DNA of 64,000 nucleotides, from positions 1 to 64,000 of the forward strand of contig NZ_PDCH01000005.1 of assembly GCF_003315615.1 (NCBI RefSeq), read 5' to 3'. A program made the translations under genes and the position numbers. Positions 25,610-35,490 of this stretch are shown one piece after another. Within the stretch, counting starts at the first letter, position 1; each line of letters begins with the position of its first letter. Source of the DNA: Bifidobacterium xylocopae. GTDB lineage: Bacteria > Actinomycetota > Actinomycetes > Actinomycetales > Bifidobacteriaceae. The notes under the pieces are model-generated. The model was not told the DNA's origin, did no database searches, and saw only the letters and a list, made by a program, of their open reading frames with translations.

Positions 25610-26554
25610 TTATGGTTTCGGGGTCGCTGAAGGTGCCGACCCGGCAGGGGAGGCAGAGGAAACCATGCGGTTCTGCACGAAGGCTTCCTTGAGCGTGAGG
25701 GCGAAAGCCTCTACATAGTAGCCGGAGTTCTCCTTGCTCCAAAAGGCGTAGTACTTTCGCAGAAGCGGTTCACCGTCGCGGGTGAGTGCCAGGGTCCTGC
25801 TCACCCGGGGGTGGAGGTTCGTGCAGGCGTTTTCGTCAAGCAGGAGGAAGCCCTTGTTGGCGGCGAGCAGCATTTGTGCGTCCTCCCTGGAGGACGCGAA
25901 AAGGTAGCGGCTGCGCACGCCCAGGATGTTCCTGTGGTATTCCTCCTCCGCTGCGCGCTGATCATCGCCGGCCACCAGTATGCAGGGCAGGTCGGCCAGT
26001 TCATGTATGTCGATGCTCCCCTTGGCTTGGGGCAGGGCTTGCTTCGCCAGGGCCGCCCGCAGGCCGGCTGATGTCAGGTGCTCGTTGACGTAGTCCTCTG
26101 ACAGCGCCCGTCTCTGGTCGCTGAAAACCAGGTCCGCCTTCCCTTGTGTCAGCAGATGGTAGAGGGTTTCGTGGCTGCCGGGCTGGAGGTGGAGGTCGAC
26201 TTGTGGATAGCGCTGGGAAAAGGTGGAGACGGCCTGGAGGATTTCGTTGGAACCGAAGGTCTGAAGATAGCCTACGCTCAGGCTGGTCCGGGATTGGCCC
26301 GCGATCTGGGCAGTGCGCTTGCTGGCCTGGTCGAGGGAACGCAGGATGGCCTTGCTCCTGTCGTAGAAGTACTCGCCGGCGGCGGTCAGCTCGAAGCTAC
26401 GTCCCTTGCGTCGGATGAGCTGGGCGCTCAGTCTCCCTTCCAATGATTTAATCTGCTGGGAGACGGCCGACTGGGAGATGTCGCAGCGCTCGGCGGCACG
26501 CAGGAAGTTATGCTCCTCGACGACGGCTATGAAATATGCCATCTGCTGGAACAT
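25610..26554 (-). CDS. LysR-family transcriptional regulator
   Basis: 314 residues. N-terminal winged helix-turn-helix (MFQQMAYFIAVVEEHNFLRA followed by AERCDISQSAVSQQIKSLEG) and a substrate-binding domain starting near residue 90 (SLSVGYLQTFGSNEILQAVS). The last ~15 residues are Ala/Pro/Ser-rich. It lies on the same strand and just upstream of the CMD-reductase cluster, not divergent as is more usual, with a promoter and short dyad between them. It most likely controls that cluster in response to an unknown small molecule. Confidence 0.92.
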   Translation of the reverse strand: MFQQMAYFIAVVEEHNFLRAAERCDISQSAVSQQIKSLEGRLSAQLIRRKGRSFELTAAGEYFYDRSKAILRSLDQASKRTAQIAGQSRTSLSVGYLQTFGSNEILQAVSTFSQRYPQVDLHLQPGSHETLYHLLTQGKADLVFSDQRRALSEDYVNEHLTSAGLRAALAKQALPQAKGSIDIHELADLPCILVAGDDQRAAEEEYHRNILGVRSRYLFASSREDAQMLLAANKGFLLLDENACTNLHPRVSRTLALTRDGEPLLRKYYAFWSKENSGYYVEAFALTLKEAFVQNRMVSSASPAGSAPSATPKP

Positions 26555-26591
26555 GGTTCACTTCCTTCGGTGCTCCGGCCGAAGAGTGGTG

Positions 26592-28913
26592 CTACTGGCC
26601 GGAGTTTGGCTGAGTGCGTGGTTGGGTGGATTGCTGGCCTTGGTTCGGCGTGACCTGCTGGCCGCCTTGGTTGCCCTGGTTGTTGTAGTTGTTGTAGTTG
26701 TAATTCCTGTATCCGTTGCCGTTGCCGTTCCCATTGCCATAGGGGCGCTGGTAGCCGTACCCGTAGCCGTAGGAGCCGCGGCCTGTGCCCCAGGTGCCGT
26801 CCGGCCCGCCGATTCTGCCCCCGTCCTTGGCCGCCGGGAACTTCTCGTCGGGTGTGTCGGCCAGTGCCTGCTTCATGTACTGGGTGAACAGGTAGGTGGG
26901 GTAGCCGGAACCGTGGGGGTAGCCGGCGAAGTTGGGCACCTTCTGGGCCGAGCCGTCCGGTCCGGGCTGCCAGATGCCGAACGTGGTCAGCACCGAGGGG
27001 GTGAAGCCGGCCATCGATGCCGCGGTGTCGTCGTTGGCGGTGCCGGTCTTGGCGGCCAGCGTCCTGCCCACCGCGCGGGCCTGGGTGCCTGTACCGTATT
27101 GGACGGTGCCGGTCATGGCCTTCTGCAGGAGGGCCACCTGGTCGGCGTTGAAGACCTGCTCGCCCCGGGTGGAGGCGGTGTAGAGCTCCTGGTCCTTGCC
27201 GTCCCTGACCTGGCTCACCAGGTGCAGGGGGATTTTCCTGCCTCCGTTGGCTATGGTCTGGTAACCCTGGGTCAGGTCCCAGTCGGTCAATGCGTCCACG
27301 CCCAGGGTATCGAAGGTGGTGGTGTCGTCGATCTTGCCTTCGATGCCGGCGGTGTGCGCCACCTGCGCGGTCTTTTGGGGGGTTACGTGCTCGTTCAGGT
27401 CCATGAAGGCCGTGTTGACCGAGTTGGCCAGGGCCGAGTACAGGTTCACGTACCCGTAGCTGATGTTCTCCGCGTTGGCCACGGATTTGCCGACCGAATG
27501 GAAGGTGCGTGGCGAGTTTCCGTTGAACACGGTGTTCAGGTTCACGCCGGACTGGATGGCTCCCAGCAGGGTGAACACCTTCATCGTGGAGCCCACCTGG
27601 AAGGTCGCCTGGTTCACGTTGTTCAACTGTTGTTTCAGATAGTCGTCACCCGCATAGAAGGAGATGACCGAACCGTCCTTGGGGTTGACCGACAGGGCGC
27701 CAACCTGCAGACCCCCTGGCAGATGCTTGCCGCCGGCTGTGGGGGAGGCCACCTCGTGCATCAGGTCCTGCTTGCCCTTGTCGATGGTCGTGACGATCCT
27801 GTAGCCGCCGGTGTCCAGCTCGTCCGCGGTGAAGGGCGCCTTCTTGCCGTTGGACAATTCGTTGTGCACCATGCGAAGGATGTACCCGTTGGGGCCCTGA
27901 TAGACGTTCTGGGGTGAATAGTCTATGGTCTTCGGCGGGGCCTTGACCGCAGCGGTCCTGTCCTTGGCCGAGATGTAGCCGTCCTCCTGCATGATGGACA
28001 GCACCCGTCTGTAGCGCGACTCGGCCTGCTTGGGGTTGACGGCCGGATCCCAGGTGGAAGGCGCGGGTATGATGCCTGCCAGCATGGCCGCCTCGGGCAT
28101 GGTCAGATCCTTGGCTTCCTTGCCGAAGTAGGACTGGGCCGCTGCCTGGATGCCGTAGGATCCGCGTCCCAGGTAGATGGTGTTCATGTAGTTGCACAGG
28201 ACCGTGTCCTTATCCTCGGTCTGCGCGATCTTGAGTGAGAGCATGGCCTCGCGCAGCTTGCCCGAGTAGGAGGTCGTCTCGCCCAGGTAGTAGCGCTCGG
28301 CGTACTGCTGGGTGATCGTGGAGCCGCCCTGGCGGGTGCCGTGGGTCACGTTGTTGAGCAGGGCGCGGCCGATGCCCTTCAAGTCGATGCCGTTGTCGGA
28401 GTAGAAGGATCGGTTCTCCGAAGCCACGATGGCGTTACCCACGTATTTGGGCAGGGCCGAGCAGGAGATGATCTCCCGATTCTGCTCGGCGAATGACCCC
28501 ACCGGTGTCGTCCCGTCGGAATAGTACACGGTCGTTTTCTGCGCCAGGGCCTGTTTTTCGGGCGGCACCACCTCGGTGGTCAGGTACAGGTAGGCGAAGG
28601 CACCCACTGCGGCCAGGATTACGGCACCCAGTATCCCCAGGAGCCACTTGAGCAGCAGGTGACGCTTGCGGGGTTTGCCGTCGGGGCCGAGTTTGGGTTG
28701 GGGGGCGCCGCGGCCGTCCCTGCGGGCACCATGCCGGCCCTTGCCGCCGCGTTTGGGGGGTTCGCCCTTCGGGAGGGGTCTTGGTTTGGTGCTTCCGGCC
28801 AGTCGGGAGGCCGTCCTTCCGGCGCCGACGGCCCTGCCGCCCGTGGAGGACGCGGAGCGTGCACTGCGCGGGGTTCTGGGCGCGGAAACCAGGAGCCGTG
28901 TCTCGAATGTCAT
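26592..28913 (-). CDS. Class A penicillin-binding protein (transglycosylase/transpeptidase)
   Basis: About 773 residues if ATG 28913 is used; the start is uncertain since no ribosome site is seen and a longer frame exists to 29036. A basic Pro/Gly/Arg-rich cytoplasmic N-terminus precedes one membrane helix (KWLLGILGAVILAAVGAFAY). The GT51 domain shows ASENRSFYSDNG with the catalytic Glu and QGGSTITQQ. The transpeptidase has GSTMKVF (SxxK), ANSVNTA (SxN) and AAKTGTA (KTG). The last ~65 residues are unusual: GYGYGYQ, NGNGNGNG and NYNYNNYNN runs followed by a Gln/Pro/Thr-rich end, a low-complexity extracellular tail. Divergent from ino1, as in other bifidobacteria. Confidence 0.93.
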   Translation of the reverse strand: MTFETRLLVSAPRTPRSARSASSTGGRAVGAGRTASRLAGSTKPRPLPKGEPPKRGGKGRHGARRDGRGAPQPKLGPDGKPRKRHLLLKWLLGILGAVILAAVGAFAYLYLTTEVVPPEKQALAQKTTVYYSDGTTPVGSFAEQNREIISCSALPKYVGNAIVASENRSFYSDNGIDLKGIGRALLNNVTHGTRQGGSTITQQYAERYYLGETTSYSGKLREAMLSLKIAQTEDKDTVLCNYMNTIYLGRGSYGIQAAAQSYFGKEAKDLTMPEAAMLAGIIPAPSTWDPAVNPKQAESRYRRVLSIMQEDGYISAKDRTAAVKAPPKTIDYSPQNVYQGPNGYILRMVHNELSNGKKAPFTADELDTGGYRIVTTIDKGKQDLMHEVASPTAGGKHLPGGLQVGALSVNPKDGSVISFYAGDDYLKQQLNNVNQATFQVGSTMKVFTLLGAIQSGVNLNTVFNGNSPRTFHSVGKSVANAENISYGYVNLYSALANSVNTAFMDLNEHVTPQKTAQVAHTAGIEGKIDDTTTFDTLGVDALTDWDLTQGYQTIANGGRKIPLHLVSQVRDGKDQELYTASTRGEQVFNADQVALLQKAMTGTVQYGTGTQARAVGRTLAAKTGTANDDTAASMAGFTPSVLTTFGIWQPGPDGSAQKVPNFAGYPHGSGYPTYLFTQYMKQALADTPDEKFPAAKDGGRIGGPDGTWGTGRGSYGYGYGYQRPYGNGNGNGNGYRNYNYNNYNNQGNQGGQQVTPNQGQQSTQPRTQPNSGQ

Positions 28914-29101
28914 GCCAACTACGCTAATCTCTGGCTTCGTCAAGACTGCGCTCAAAGAGTAAGATTCCATACTTTTCGTACGTTTGTCGGTTGGATCGTC
29001 GTGTACGGCGCCGCTGTGGGGTATTTGACCGCCCAAGGCCCGTCTTTCGCCACCGGAGGCTATGCTGGAATCGGTATTAGTGATTATCAGAGGAGTTTTG
29101 T

Positions 29102-30244
29102 ATGAGCATCCGTGTGGCTATAGCCGGCGTTGGCAATTGCGCCTCGTCGCTTGTGCAGGGAGTCGAATATTACAAGGACGCGAAAGACGACGCCAAGATC
29201 CCGGGCATCATGCATGCCAACTTCGGCGGTTACCGCATCCGTGACGTTGAATTCGTGGCCGCCTTCGACGTGGACGCATTGAAGGTCGGCAAGGACCTGT
29301 CCGAAGCCATCTACGCCTCCCAGAACAACACCTATAAGTTCTGCGACGTGCCCAACAAGGGCGTCGAGGTCCTGCGCGGCCCGACGGGCGACGGACTGGG
29401 CGAGTACTACAAGCAGATGATCCAGGAGTCCGACGCCGAGCCGGTGGACGTGGCCCAGGTGCTGCGTGACAAGAAGGTCGATGTGCTGGTCTCCTACCTG
29501 CCCGTCGGCTCGGAGCAGGCGGACAAGGCCTATGCCCAGGCCGCCATGGACGCGGGCTGCGCTTTCGTCAACTGCCTGCCGGTCTTCATCGCCTCCGACC
29601 CCGAGTGGGCGCAGAAGTTCCGTGACGCCGGTCTGCCGATCGTTGGCGATGACATCAAGAGCCAGGTGGGCGCCACGATCACCCACCGCGTCATGGCCCG
29701 CCTGTTCGAGGACCGTGGTGTGCGTCTGGACCGCACCTACCAGCTGAACGTGGGCGGCAACATGGACTTCATGAACATGCTGCAGCGCACCCGCCTGGAG
29801 TCCAAGAAGGTCTCCAAGACCCGCGCCGTCACGTCGATCGTGCCCCACGAGATGGATCCGCACAACGTGCATATCGGCCCCTCGGACTACGTGGCCTGGC
29901 TGGACGACCGCAAGTTCGCCTTCGTGCGTCTGGAGGGCACCACCTTCGGTGATGTGCCGCTGAACCTGGAGTACAAGCTCGAGGTGTGGGATTCGCCCAA
30001 CTCCGCCGGCATCGTGATTGACGCTGTGCGCGCCGCCAAGATCGCCCTGGACCGCCACCTGGCCGGCCCGATCCTGGCCCCCTCCTCCTACTTCATGAAG
30101 TCCCCGGCCGTACAGCACGAGGACAATGAGGCCCGCAAGCTGGTCGAGGATTACATCGCCGGCAAGGTAGAAGCCGATGAGGCCTCTCTGGATGCCGACG
30201 TGAAGGCCGCCCAGGACGGCGGCAAGGACGTCTGGCACGCCTGA
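29102..30244 (+). CDS. ino1: Inositol-3-phosphate synthase
   Basis: 380 residues, actinobacterial length. The enzyme converts glucose-6-phosphate to myo-inositol-3-phosphate with NAD. Visible motifs: the Rossmann [47 protein letters not shown] and [19 protein letters not shown], with the catalytic lysines in the latter part. AGAGGAG precedes the ATG. The product feeds phosphatidylinositol-type envelope lipids of Actinobacteria. Ends in a strong terminator shared with the convergent arabinofuranosidase gene. Confidence 0.97.
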   Translation: MSIRVAIAGVGNCASSLVQGVEYYKDAKDDAKIPGIMHANFGGYRIRDVEFVAAFDVDALKVGKDLSEAIYASQNNTYKFCDVPNKGVEVLRGPTGDGLGEYYKQMIQESDAEPVDVAQVLRDKKVDVLVSYLPVGSEQADKAYAQAAMDAGCAFVNCLPVFIASDPEWAQKFRDAGLPIVGDDIKSQVGATITHRVMARLFEDRGVRLDRTYQLNVGGNMDFMNMLQRTRLESKKVSKTRAVTSIVPHEMDPHNVHIGPSDYVAWLDDRKFAFVRLEGTTFGDVPLNLEYKLEVWDSPNSAGIVIDAVRAAKIALDRHLAGPILAPSSYFMKSPAVQHEDNEARKLVEDYIAGKVEADEASLDADVKAAQDGGKDVWHA

Positions 30245-30286
30245 GTGGTCGGATCGTGGTCGGTTTGATGCCGTCCTGATGTAAGC

Positions 30287-30326
30287 CGAAGGGCCGCCCC
30301 CCACAGTACTGGGGGGCGGCCCTTCG
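30287..30326. terminator. Bidirectional terminator between ino1 and the arabinofuranosidase gene
   Basis: A perfect 17-bp stem (30287-30303 with 30310-30326), GC-rich with a CGAAGGGCC base, and the 6-base loop CAGTAC. It lies 42 bp after ino1 and 31 bp after the convergent gene. Confidence 0.85.
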
Positions 30327-30357
30327 TTGTGGCGCCGCAGGTTCCGGTCCGACGGGG

Positions 30358-31878
30358 TCAGACCAAGGACAGGGTCAGGGTGTTGACCGAAGCCGGTTCC
30401 AGGTGCACGGTAAACTCGCGGCCTGTCGGGGCGTCAAGCGCCACCTGCCGGGAGCGCACCGCGTCGGGGTCCGCCTTGTCGTTGAACCGGTGGGGGTCGT
30501 CGCTGGTCAGGCAGCGGAAGTCCTCCACCCGGGCGTCGACGGGCAGGGTCAGGGTCTGGTCGACCGACTGGTCCATGCTGGCGTTGGTCAGGTCGACGAG
30601 GACATGGCCGTCCTTGACGGAGGCGAAGGTGTAGACGCCGGTCTGCGCGTCCTGGCGGTCCAGTCCGAGGGCCCGGGCGCCCCGGTGGCCCTGGTACATC
30701 ATGAAGACGTCATAGTTGGGCGTCAGGATGGTGGCATCACCCTCGGTCAGGATCAGCGAGTTGAGCACGTTGATGGTCTGCGCGTTGCAGGCCATGCTGA
30801 TCTTGTCGCAGGACCGCTGGAGGATGTCGAGCGTCAGGGCGGTCGTGACGGCGTCGCGCATGGTGACCTGCTGGCGCAGGGCGGGGCGAACCTCGAAAGC
30901 GTCCAGATGCCAGTTGCCCCACTCGCCGATGACCAGGTCAACCGACTCCAGCCTGGGATCCTTGGCCGCCTCGGGATGAGGCATGGCGGCCAGTCCGGCC
31001 TGCATCAGACCCCACTGCTCGCCGATGATGTCCTCAAGCTCCAGGCAGCCTTCGACCACACGCGTCCAACCTGCCTGGTCGAATTCGGTGGAGGTGTCCT
31101 CCGGGTGCTCGATGTTCCAGTTGTAGAAGTGGAGGTCGTAGGCGGAGATGGGGGGCTGGCGGAAGGAAGCCAGCTCCTGGAAGAGCTGCCGCGTCCACTC
31201 CACTCGCTCCACCGGCTTGTTGCCGTCCGGGCCGCAGGCGATGGGATACATCATGCTGGGCTCGTCGTTGGAGTGGGTGAAGGAGGGCATGGCCGAGGCG
31301 TAGAGCCGGTAAAGGTCCATGTATGTCGACGGTGTCATATTGCCGCCGCCGCACCAGGGTTCATTGCCCAGTCCCCAGTAGCGCACGCCGTAGGGCTCGG
31401 AGTGGCCGTTGGCCGACCGCAGCCGGGCCAGGTCGGTCGGCTCCGCCCGGTTGCAGTACTCCATCCAGTCGCGCATCTCGCGCACGGAGCCGGAGAGCAT
31501 GTTCACGTTCATCCAGGGCTGGGCGCCGAGGGCCTCGCACAGGCGCAGGTACTCGTCGGTGCCGAAGCCGTGGTGGTCCAGCTCGAAGGTTCCGAAGTTC
31601 TCATTGTAGGTCGTGGGGCGCTGGTCCCGGGGGCCTATGCCGTCCTGCCAGTGGTAGGTGTCGGCGTAGCAGCCGCCGGGCCATCGCAGGAGCGGGGGGG
31701 CCAGGCGCTTGAGCGCCTCCAGGGCCGCGCTGCGGATGCCGTCGGTGTTGGGGATGGGGGAGTCGGGCCCCACCCACAGGCCCTCGTCGATGCATTCGCC
31801 CAGAAACTCGATGAACTGGCCGTGCAGGAGGGGGCTGACGGTGCCCTTCGCGGCGCTGGGATCAATACGGATGGTCAT
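30358..31878 (-). CDS. abfA: Alpha-L-arabinofuranosidase, GH51 family
   Basis: 506 residues, the usual intracellular GH51 length, no signal peptide. It removes arabinose from arabino-oligosaccharides. Family features: HGQFIEFLGECIDEGLWVG, RWPGGCYADTYHWQDGIG, the acid/base Glu in YWGLGNEPWCGGG and the nucleophile Glu in LVIGEWGNWH, with a C-terminal beta domain. GAGGTGATAC precedes the ATG. It follows the MFS gene by 23 bp and forms an uptake-and-cleavage operon for plant arabinosides, probably repressed by the divergent TetR-family protein. Confidence 0.96.
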   Translation of the reverse strand: MTIRIDPSAAKGTVSPLLHGQFIEFLGECIDEGLWVGPDSPIPNTDGIRSAALEALKRLAPPLLRWPGGCYADTYHWQDGIGPRDQRPTTYNENFGTFELDHHGFGTDEYLRLCEALGAQPWMNVNMLSGSVREMRDWMEYCNRAEPTDLARLRSANGHSEPYGVRYWGLGNEPWCGGGNMTPSTYMDLYRLYASAMPSFTHSNDEPSMMYPIACGPDGNKPVERVEWTRQLFQELASFRQPPISAYDLHFYNWNIEHPEDTSTEFDQAGWTRVVEGCLELEDIIGEQWGLMQAGLAAMPHPEAAKDPRLESVDLVIGEWGNWHLDAFEVRPALRQQVTMRDAVTTALTLDILQRSCDKISMACNAQTINVLNSLILTEGDATILTPNYDVFMMYQGHRGARALGLDRQDAQTGVYTFASVKDGHVLVDLTNASMDQSVDQTLTLPVDARVEDFRCLTSDDPHRFNDKADPDAVRSRQVALDAPTGREFTVHLEPASVNTLTLSLV

Positions 31879-31901
31879 GTATCACCTCGTGTGTGTGTAT
31901 G

Positions 31902-33155
31902 TTACTTGACGGACTTGATGCGGCCGATGAAGATGCAGGCCAGGATGACCAGGATGATGGCCGTTGGGAAGACCAGCTGGTAGGAGTGCGTCATCGAAAC
32001 AATAAGGGAGGTGGCCAGGGGGCCGACCATCTGGCCCAGGGTGGTGGCGATGTTGAGGATGCCCAGGTCCTTGCCGGCCTCCTTGGCGGAGGGCAGCACG
32101 TCCACGTTCAGGGCCTGGTCCACGGAGCCGTACATGCCGTAACCGAAGCCGCCGATGGCGGTGAAGAGGATCATGCCCAGCGCGCTGTGGAGGATCCAGG
32201 GCATGGCGTAGCCGACGGCCAGGAGCAGGGAGGCGATGACGACCGGTATCTTCCTGCGGCCGATCTTGTCGGAGATGGGGCCGGCGCCCAGGGAGGCGAT
32301 CATGGAGACCACGATCAGCACCATGGACATGGTCGACATGGTGGCGGCGGACTCAGCCACGGATTGACCGACATAGTCCTGCAGGATGAAGAGCTGGTAG
32401 TTGAGCACCATGTAGTAGGAGAAGAGCAGGAGGGAGCGGCCTGCGAAGGCCAGCCAGAAGTCGGGCGCCTTGCGGGGCGGGCGGAAGGACTCGAGCAGGG
32501 ACTTGAAGGAGGCCTCCACCTTGGGAAGGTCCTTGGCCGAGGGCTCCTTGGGCCAGATGATGACGGTCACCAGGCCGGAGATGCCCATGACGACTCCTGA
32601 GAGAATCCAGCCGGGCACCTGCATGGTGATGAAGTGGGCGCCTACGAGCGTGCCGAGGGAGTTGCCCACCATGTTGCCGGCGGAGATGAAGGCGGACATG
32701 GTGGCGCGCTGGTTGTCAGGCACGCGGTCGGACAGGGATGCCACCACCGGCGAGATCATCATGTTCAGTCCCACCATGGCCAGGCAGTAGACCACGCCGA
32801 TGGCCCAGATGGGTGTGAATACGCCCATCAGGAAGAGGGAGATGCCGGCCAGTATGCCGCCGGAGACGATCCATGGGGTGCGGCGGCCGAAGATGGAACG
32901 GGTGCGGTCGGAGAGGTTGCCGACGATGAGGTTTGAGAACAGGGATGTCAGTGCGGTGGTGGCGTTGAAGACACCGGAGATGGCCACTTTCGAGCCGGGG
33001 GCGATGTCGGTCAGTCGCTGGGGCAGCAGGACCGAGGCGACGATGGACAGGGCCATCATCCAGAAGAGGTTGAAGATGAAGAAGGCCGCGCAATAGCGGT
33101 ATTTGCCGAGGGTGTTGGGCCGGGGCCGTCCTTCCGTTGGACTGGCTTGTGCCAT
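31902..33155 (-). CDS. MFS transporter for (arabino)sides, GPH-like
   Basis: 417 residues with 12 predicted membrane helices, start at ATG 33155 behind AAAGGAG. The sequence GNLSDRTRSIFGRRTPWIVS is the signature loop of the glycoside-pentoside-hexuronide/MFS sugar transporters, with GPISDKIGRRKIPVV in the second half. It precedes the arabinofuranosidase gene in the same operon, so it likely imports arabino-oligosaccharides or arabinosides (inference). Divergent TetR-family gene across a 161-bp control region. Confidence 0.88.
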   Translation of the reverse strand: MAQASPTEGRPRPNTLGKYRYCAAFFIFNLFWMMALSIVASVLLPQRLTDIAPGSKVAISGVFNATTALTSLFSNLIVGNLSDRTRSIFGRRTPWIVSGGILAGISLFLMGVFTPIWAIGVVYCLAMVGLNMMISPVVASLSDRVPDNQRATMSAFISAGNMVGNSLGTLVGAHFITMQVPGWILSGVVMGISGLVTVIIWPKEPSAKDLPKVEASFKSLLESFRPPRKAPDFWLAFAGRSLLLFSYYMVLNYQLFILQDYVGQSVAESAATMSTMSMVLIVVSMIASLGAGPISDKIGRRKIPVVIASLLLAVGYAMPWILHSALGMILFTAIGGFGYGMYGSVDQALNVDVLPSAKEAGKDLGILNIATTLGQMVGPLATSLIVSMTHSYQLVFPTAIILVILACIFIGRIKSVK

Positions 33156-33218
33156 GGTTGACTCCTTTGTGTACCACCGGGCTTCTGCGTCCGGGGGAAG
33201 CGCCTTGCTTCGGTCTAT

Positions 33219-33247
33219 TTTATATCTTATAAATACTAAATAAGCAA
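33219..33247 (-). promoter_or_regulatory. Promoter and TetR-type operator of the arabinoside operon
   Basis: Minus strand TTGCTT (33247-33242), 17-base spacer, TATAAA (33224-33219). An inverted repeat TTTAT-N5-ATAAA (33219-33233) covers the -10, well placed for a repressor such as the divergent TetR-family protein. Confidence 0.6.
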
Positions 33248-33316
33248 GTCGGAGCCGTTTCCTTTCCTGCTCCTGAGGCGCGGTCTGCGCAGGCCCATGC
33301 GATACGATAGGGGGCG

Positions 33317-34021
33317 ATGAGCATGTCAAGCAAGGGTCGTCGGCCCCCCATTCACACCGGAGCCGCCGGCAGGCCGATCAACCACCATGAGCGGTTGGCG
33401 CCGCAGAAACGGCGAGCAAGGATCGCCAAAGAGGCGGCACGGCTCATCGCCCGCTACGGCAGCTACGGGGTTTCCATGCAGGCCATCGCCGATGCCGTCG
33501 GTCTGACCCTGCCCGGCCTCTACCATTACGTGCGCAACCGCGAGGAACTGCTTTCGCTGATTATTGAGACCTACTACGATGACGGGGCCTTCTCCTTTGA
33601 ATCCAGCCTGCCGCCGGAGGAGCTGCGCGGCCTGGAGGTCGGACGCGACGAACAGGGCCGCAAGCTGTACAGCCTGCCCCGCTATCTGAACGGCATCGTC
33701 AAGCGCAACGCCCAGCGTATGGAACTGGTCATGCTCTTCATGCGTCTGGCCGTCGAGGCCCATGATCCACAGCATCCGGCCTACGGGTACTACCGGGGCC
33801 GGCACGCCAAGATGATTGGCTTCATGGATGGCATCCGTTGGAAACTACCCGACGGTTACCGGGGCCAAGAGGCCTTCCATGGGCTGGTGCGCACCGCATA
33901 CTGCGCCATGGACGGCGTGCAGGTCCAGGCGTTGACGAATCCGGACGATGGCATCATCGAGCTGTGGGCCAAGGCCGACCGGGTGCTGTTCCCGTCGCCC
34001 GAGTGGGACGGCTGCCGTTAG
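33317..34021 (+). CDS. TetR-family transcriptional regulator
   Basis: 234 residues from ATG 33317 (or 33323). The DNA-binding domain is RIAKEAARLIARYGSYGVSM followed by QAIADAVGLTLPGLYHYVRN, a typical TetR helix-turn-helix. The C-terminal ligand domain is not specific enough to name a ligand. A TACGAT at 33303-33308 implies a transcript start about two bases before the ATG, and no ribosome site is visible. It is divergent from the arabinoside operon and likely represses it. Confidence 0.9.
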   Translation: MSMSSKGRRPPIHTGAAGRPINHHERLAPQKRRARIAKEAARLIARYGSYGVSMQAIADAVGLTLPGLYHYVRNREELLSLIIETYYDDGAFSFESSLPPEELRGLEVGRDEQGRKLYSLPRYLNGIVKRNAQRMELVMLFMRLAVEAHDPQHPAYGYYRGRHAKMIGFMDGIRWKLPDGYRGQEAFHGLVRTAYCAMDGVQVQALTNPDDGIIELWAKADRVLFPSPEWDGCR

Positions 34022-34135
34022 GGTTCCGACTGGCCGCCGGTGTGCTCCAAGCCTGGACGCTCCCCGGAGCGGGCTTCAGCCGTCGGTGCTTCGGCCCATT
34101 CGCCGGAGGTGTGGCCGATACGGGGGTGTGGGAGG

Positions 34136-35296
34136 TTACCTGGCCAGCAGCGGGTGAATCTGCTTGTCGAAGGCGACCAGGGCGGAGTTGATCACCTGGT
34201 GCATGTCATAGTAGGCATAGGTGCCCAGGCGGCCGCCGAACACGACCTGCGGCTGCTCGGACGCGAGCTCCTTGTACTGGGTGTATAGGCTGCGATCCTC
34301 GGCTGTGTTGATGGGGTAGTAGGGTTCCTCGCCCCTGGCGGCGAAGCGGGAGTATTCCTCCCAGACCACAGTGGAGTCGTGGGACTGCCGGTCGTGGCGC
34401 TCGGGATTGAAGTTCTTGAACTCGATGGCGCGTGTATAGGGCACGTCAGGGTCGGAGAAGTTCATGACGGGGCAGCCGAAGTGGTCGTCCTCGGCGTAGC
34501 GGCGCTCCTTGAACTCCACCGTGCGCCACTTGAGCTCACCCAGCCGGTAGTCGAAGTAGCGGTCCACCGGGCCGGTGTAGACCACCGGCAGCTGTCCCAC
34601 GAGTGCGTCGCGGTTCCAGGGCTGCGAGCCGTCGAAGAAGTCGGTGGAGAGCGAGACGGTGATGCGCGGGTCGTCGATCATACGCTCGAACCAGGCGGTG
34701 TAGCCGTCCTTGGGCAGCCCCTCCCAGGTGTCCTTGAAGTAGCGGTTGTCGTAGTTGAACCGCACAGGCAGACGCTTGATGATGGAGGCCGGCAGCTCGC
34801 TCGGGTCGGTCTGCCACTGCTTGGCCGTGTAGTTCTTGATGAAGGCCTCGTACAGGGGGCGGCCGATCAGGGAGATGCCCTGTTCATTCAGGTTCTCCGG
34901 ATCGGTGCCGGCCAGCTCGCCGGCCTGCTCACGGATGAGCTCCTGGGCCTGCGCCGGCGTGTAGTGGGCGTGGAAGAACTGGTTGATGGTGCCCAGGTTG
35001 ATCGGCAGCGGGAAGACCTCGCCCTTGTGGGTGGTGTAGACACGGTGGGTGTAGTCGGTGAACTCGGTGAAGCGGTTCACGTACTCCCAGACCCGCTGGT
35101 TGGAGGTGTGGAAGAGGTGGGCGCCGTACTTGTGGATCTCGGCACCGGTCTCCTCGTCCTTGTAGGAGTAGGCGTTGCCGCCGATATGGTCGCGCACGTC
35201 GATGATCTGCACCCGCGCCCCGGTCTGCTCGACCGCCTGCTGGGCCACCGTGAGCCCAAAGAGCCCTGCCCCCACAATAACCAAATCCGCGTCCAT
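34136..35296 (-). CDS. glf: UDP-galactopyranose mutase
   Basis: 386 residues from ATG 35296, behind GGAAGGACAGGGA. The flavoenzyme interconverts UDP-galactopyranose and UDP-galactofuranose for surface polysaccharide. FAD-binding ADLVIVGAGLFGLTVAQ, the RDHIGGNAYSY segment, YGAHLFHTSN, NFDNRYF-type FNYDNRYFKD, YTGPVDRYFDYRLGEL and the C-terminal GRLGTYAYYDMHQVI region are all present. Monocistronic, flanked by the TetR gene and guaC. Confidence 0.96.
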   Translation of the reverse strand: MDADLVIVGAGLFGLTVAQQAVEQTGARVQIIDVRDHIGGNAYSYKDEETGAEIHKYGAHLFHTSNQRVWEYVNRFTEFTDYTHRVYTTHKGEVFPLPINLGTINQFFHAHYTPAQAQELIREQAGELAGTDPENLNEQGISLIGRPLYEAFIKNYTAKQWQTDPSELPASIIKRLPVRFNYDNRYFKDTWEGLPKDGYTAWFERMIDDPRITVSLSTDFFDGSQPWNRDALVGQLPVVYTGPVDRYFDYRLGELKWRTVEFKERRYAEDDHFGCPVMNFSDPDVPYTRAIEFKNFNPERHDRQSHDSTVVWEEYSRFAARGEEPYYPINTAEDRSLYTQYKELASEQPQVVFGGRLGTYAYYDMHQVINSALVAFDKQIHPLLAR

Positions 35297-35490
35297 TCCC
35301 TGTCCTTCCACTTTGGGTTCCGGTCTGCCGTGCGCTCGTCGCAGGCCCTGCCCCTCCGGATTCGGGGCGGGTCGTATCAACCTTACCGTCCAGCACCAAC
35401 GCACGGACCGAATTCGGCAACCCTCTTGCTAGGCTGTAGCCACGGACGGCTGGGCCGGAGCCCGGCCGACGTACGAAAGGGCAGGGGGCC

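Noticed and set aside
30403-31983. Long plus-strand open frame (526 codons) across the arabinofuranosidase gene
   Set aside because: Antisense shadow of a GH51 gene with intact catalytic motifs; high GC makes such frames common.
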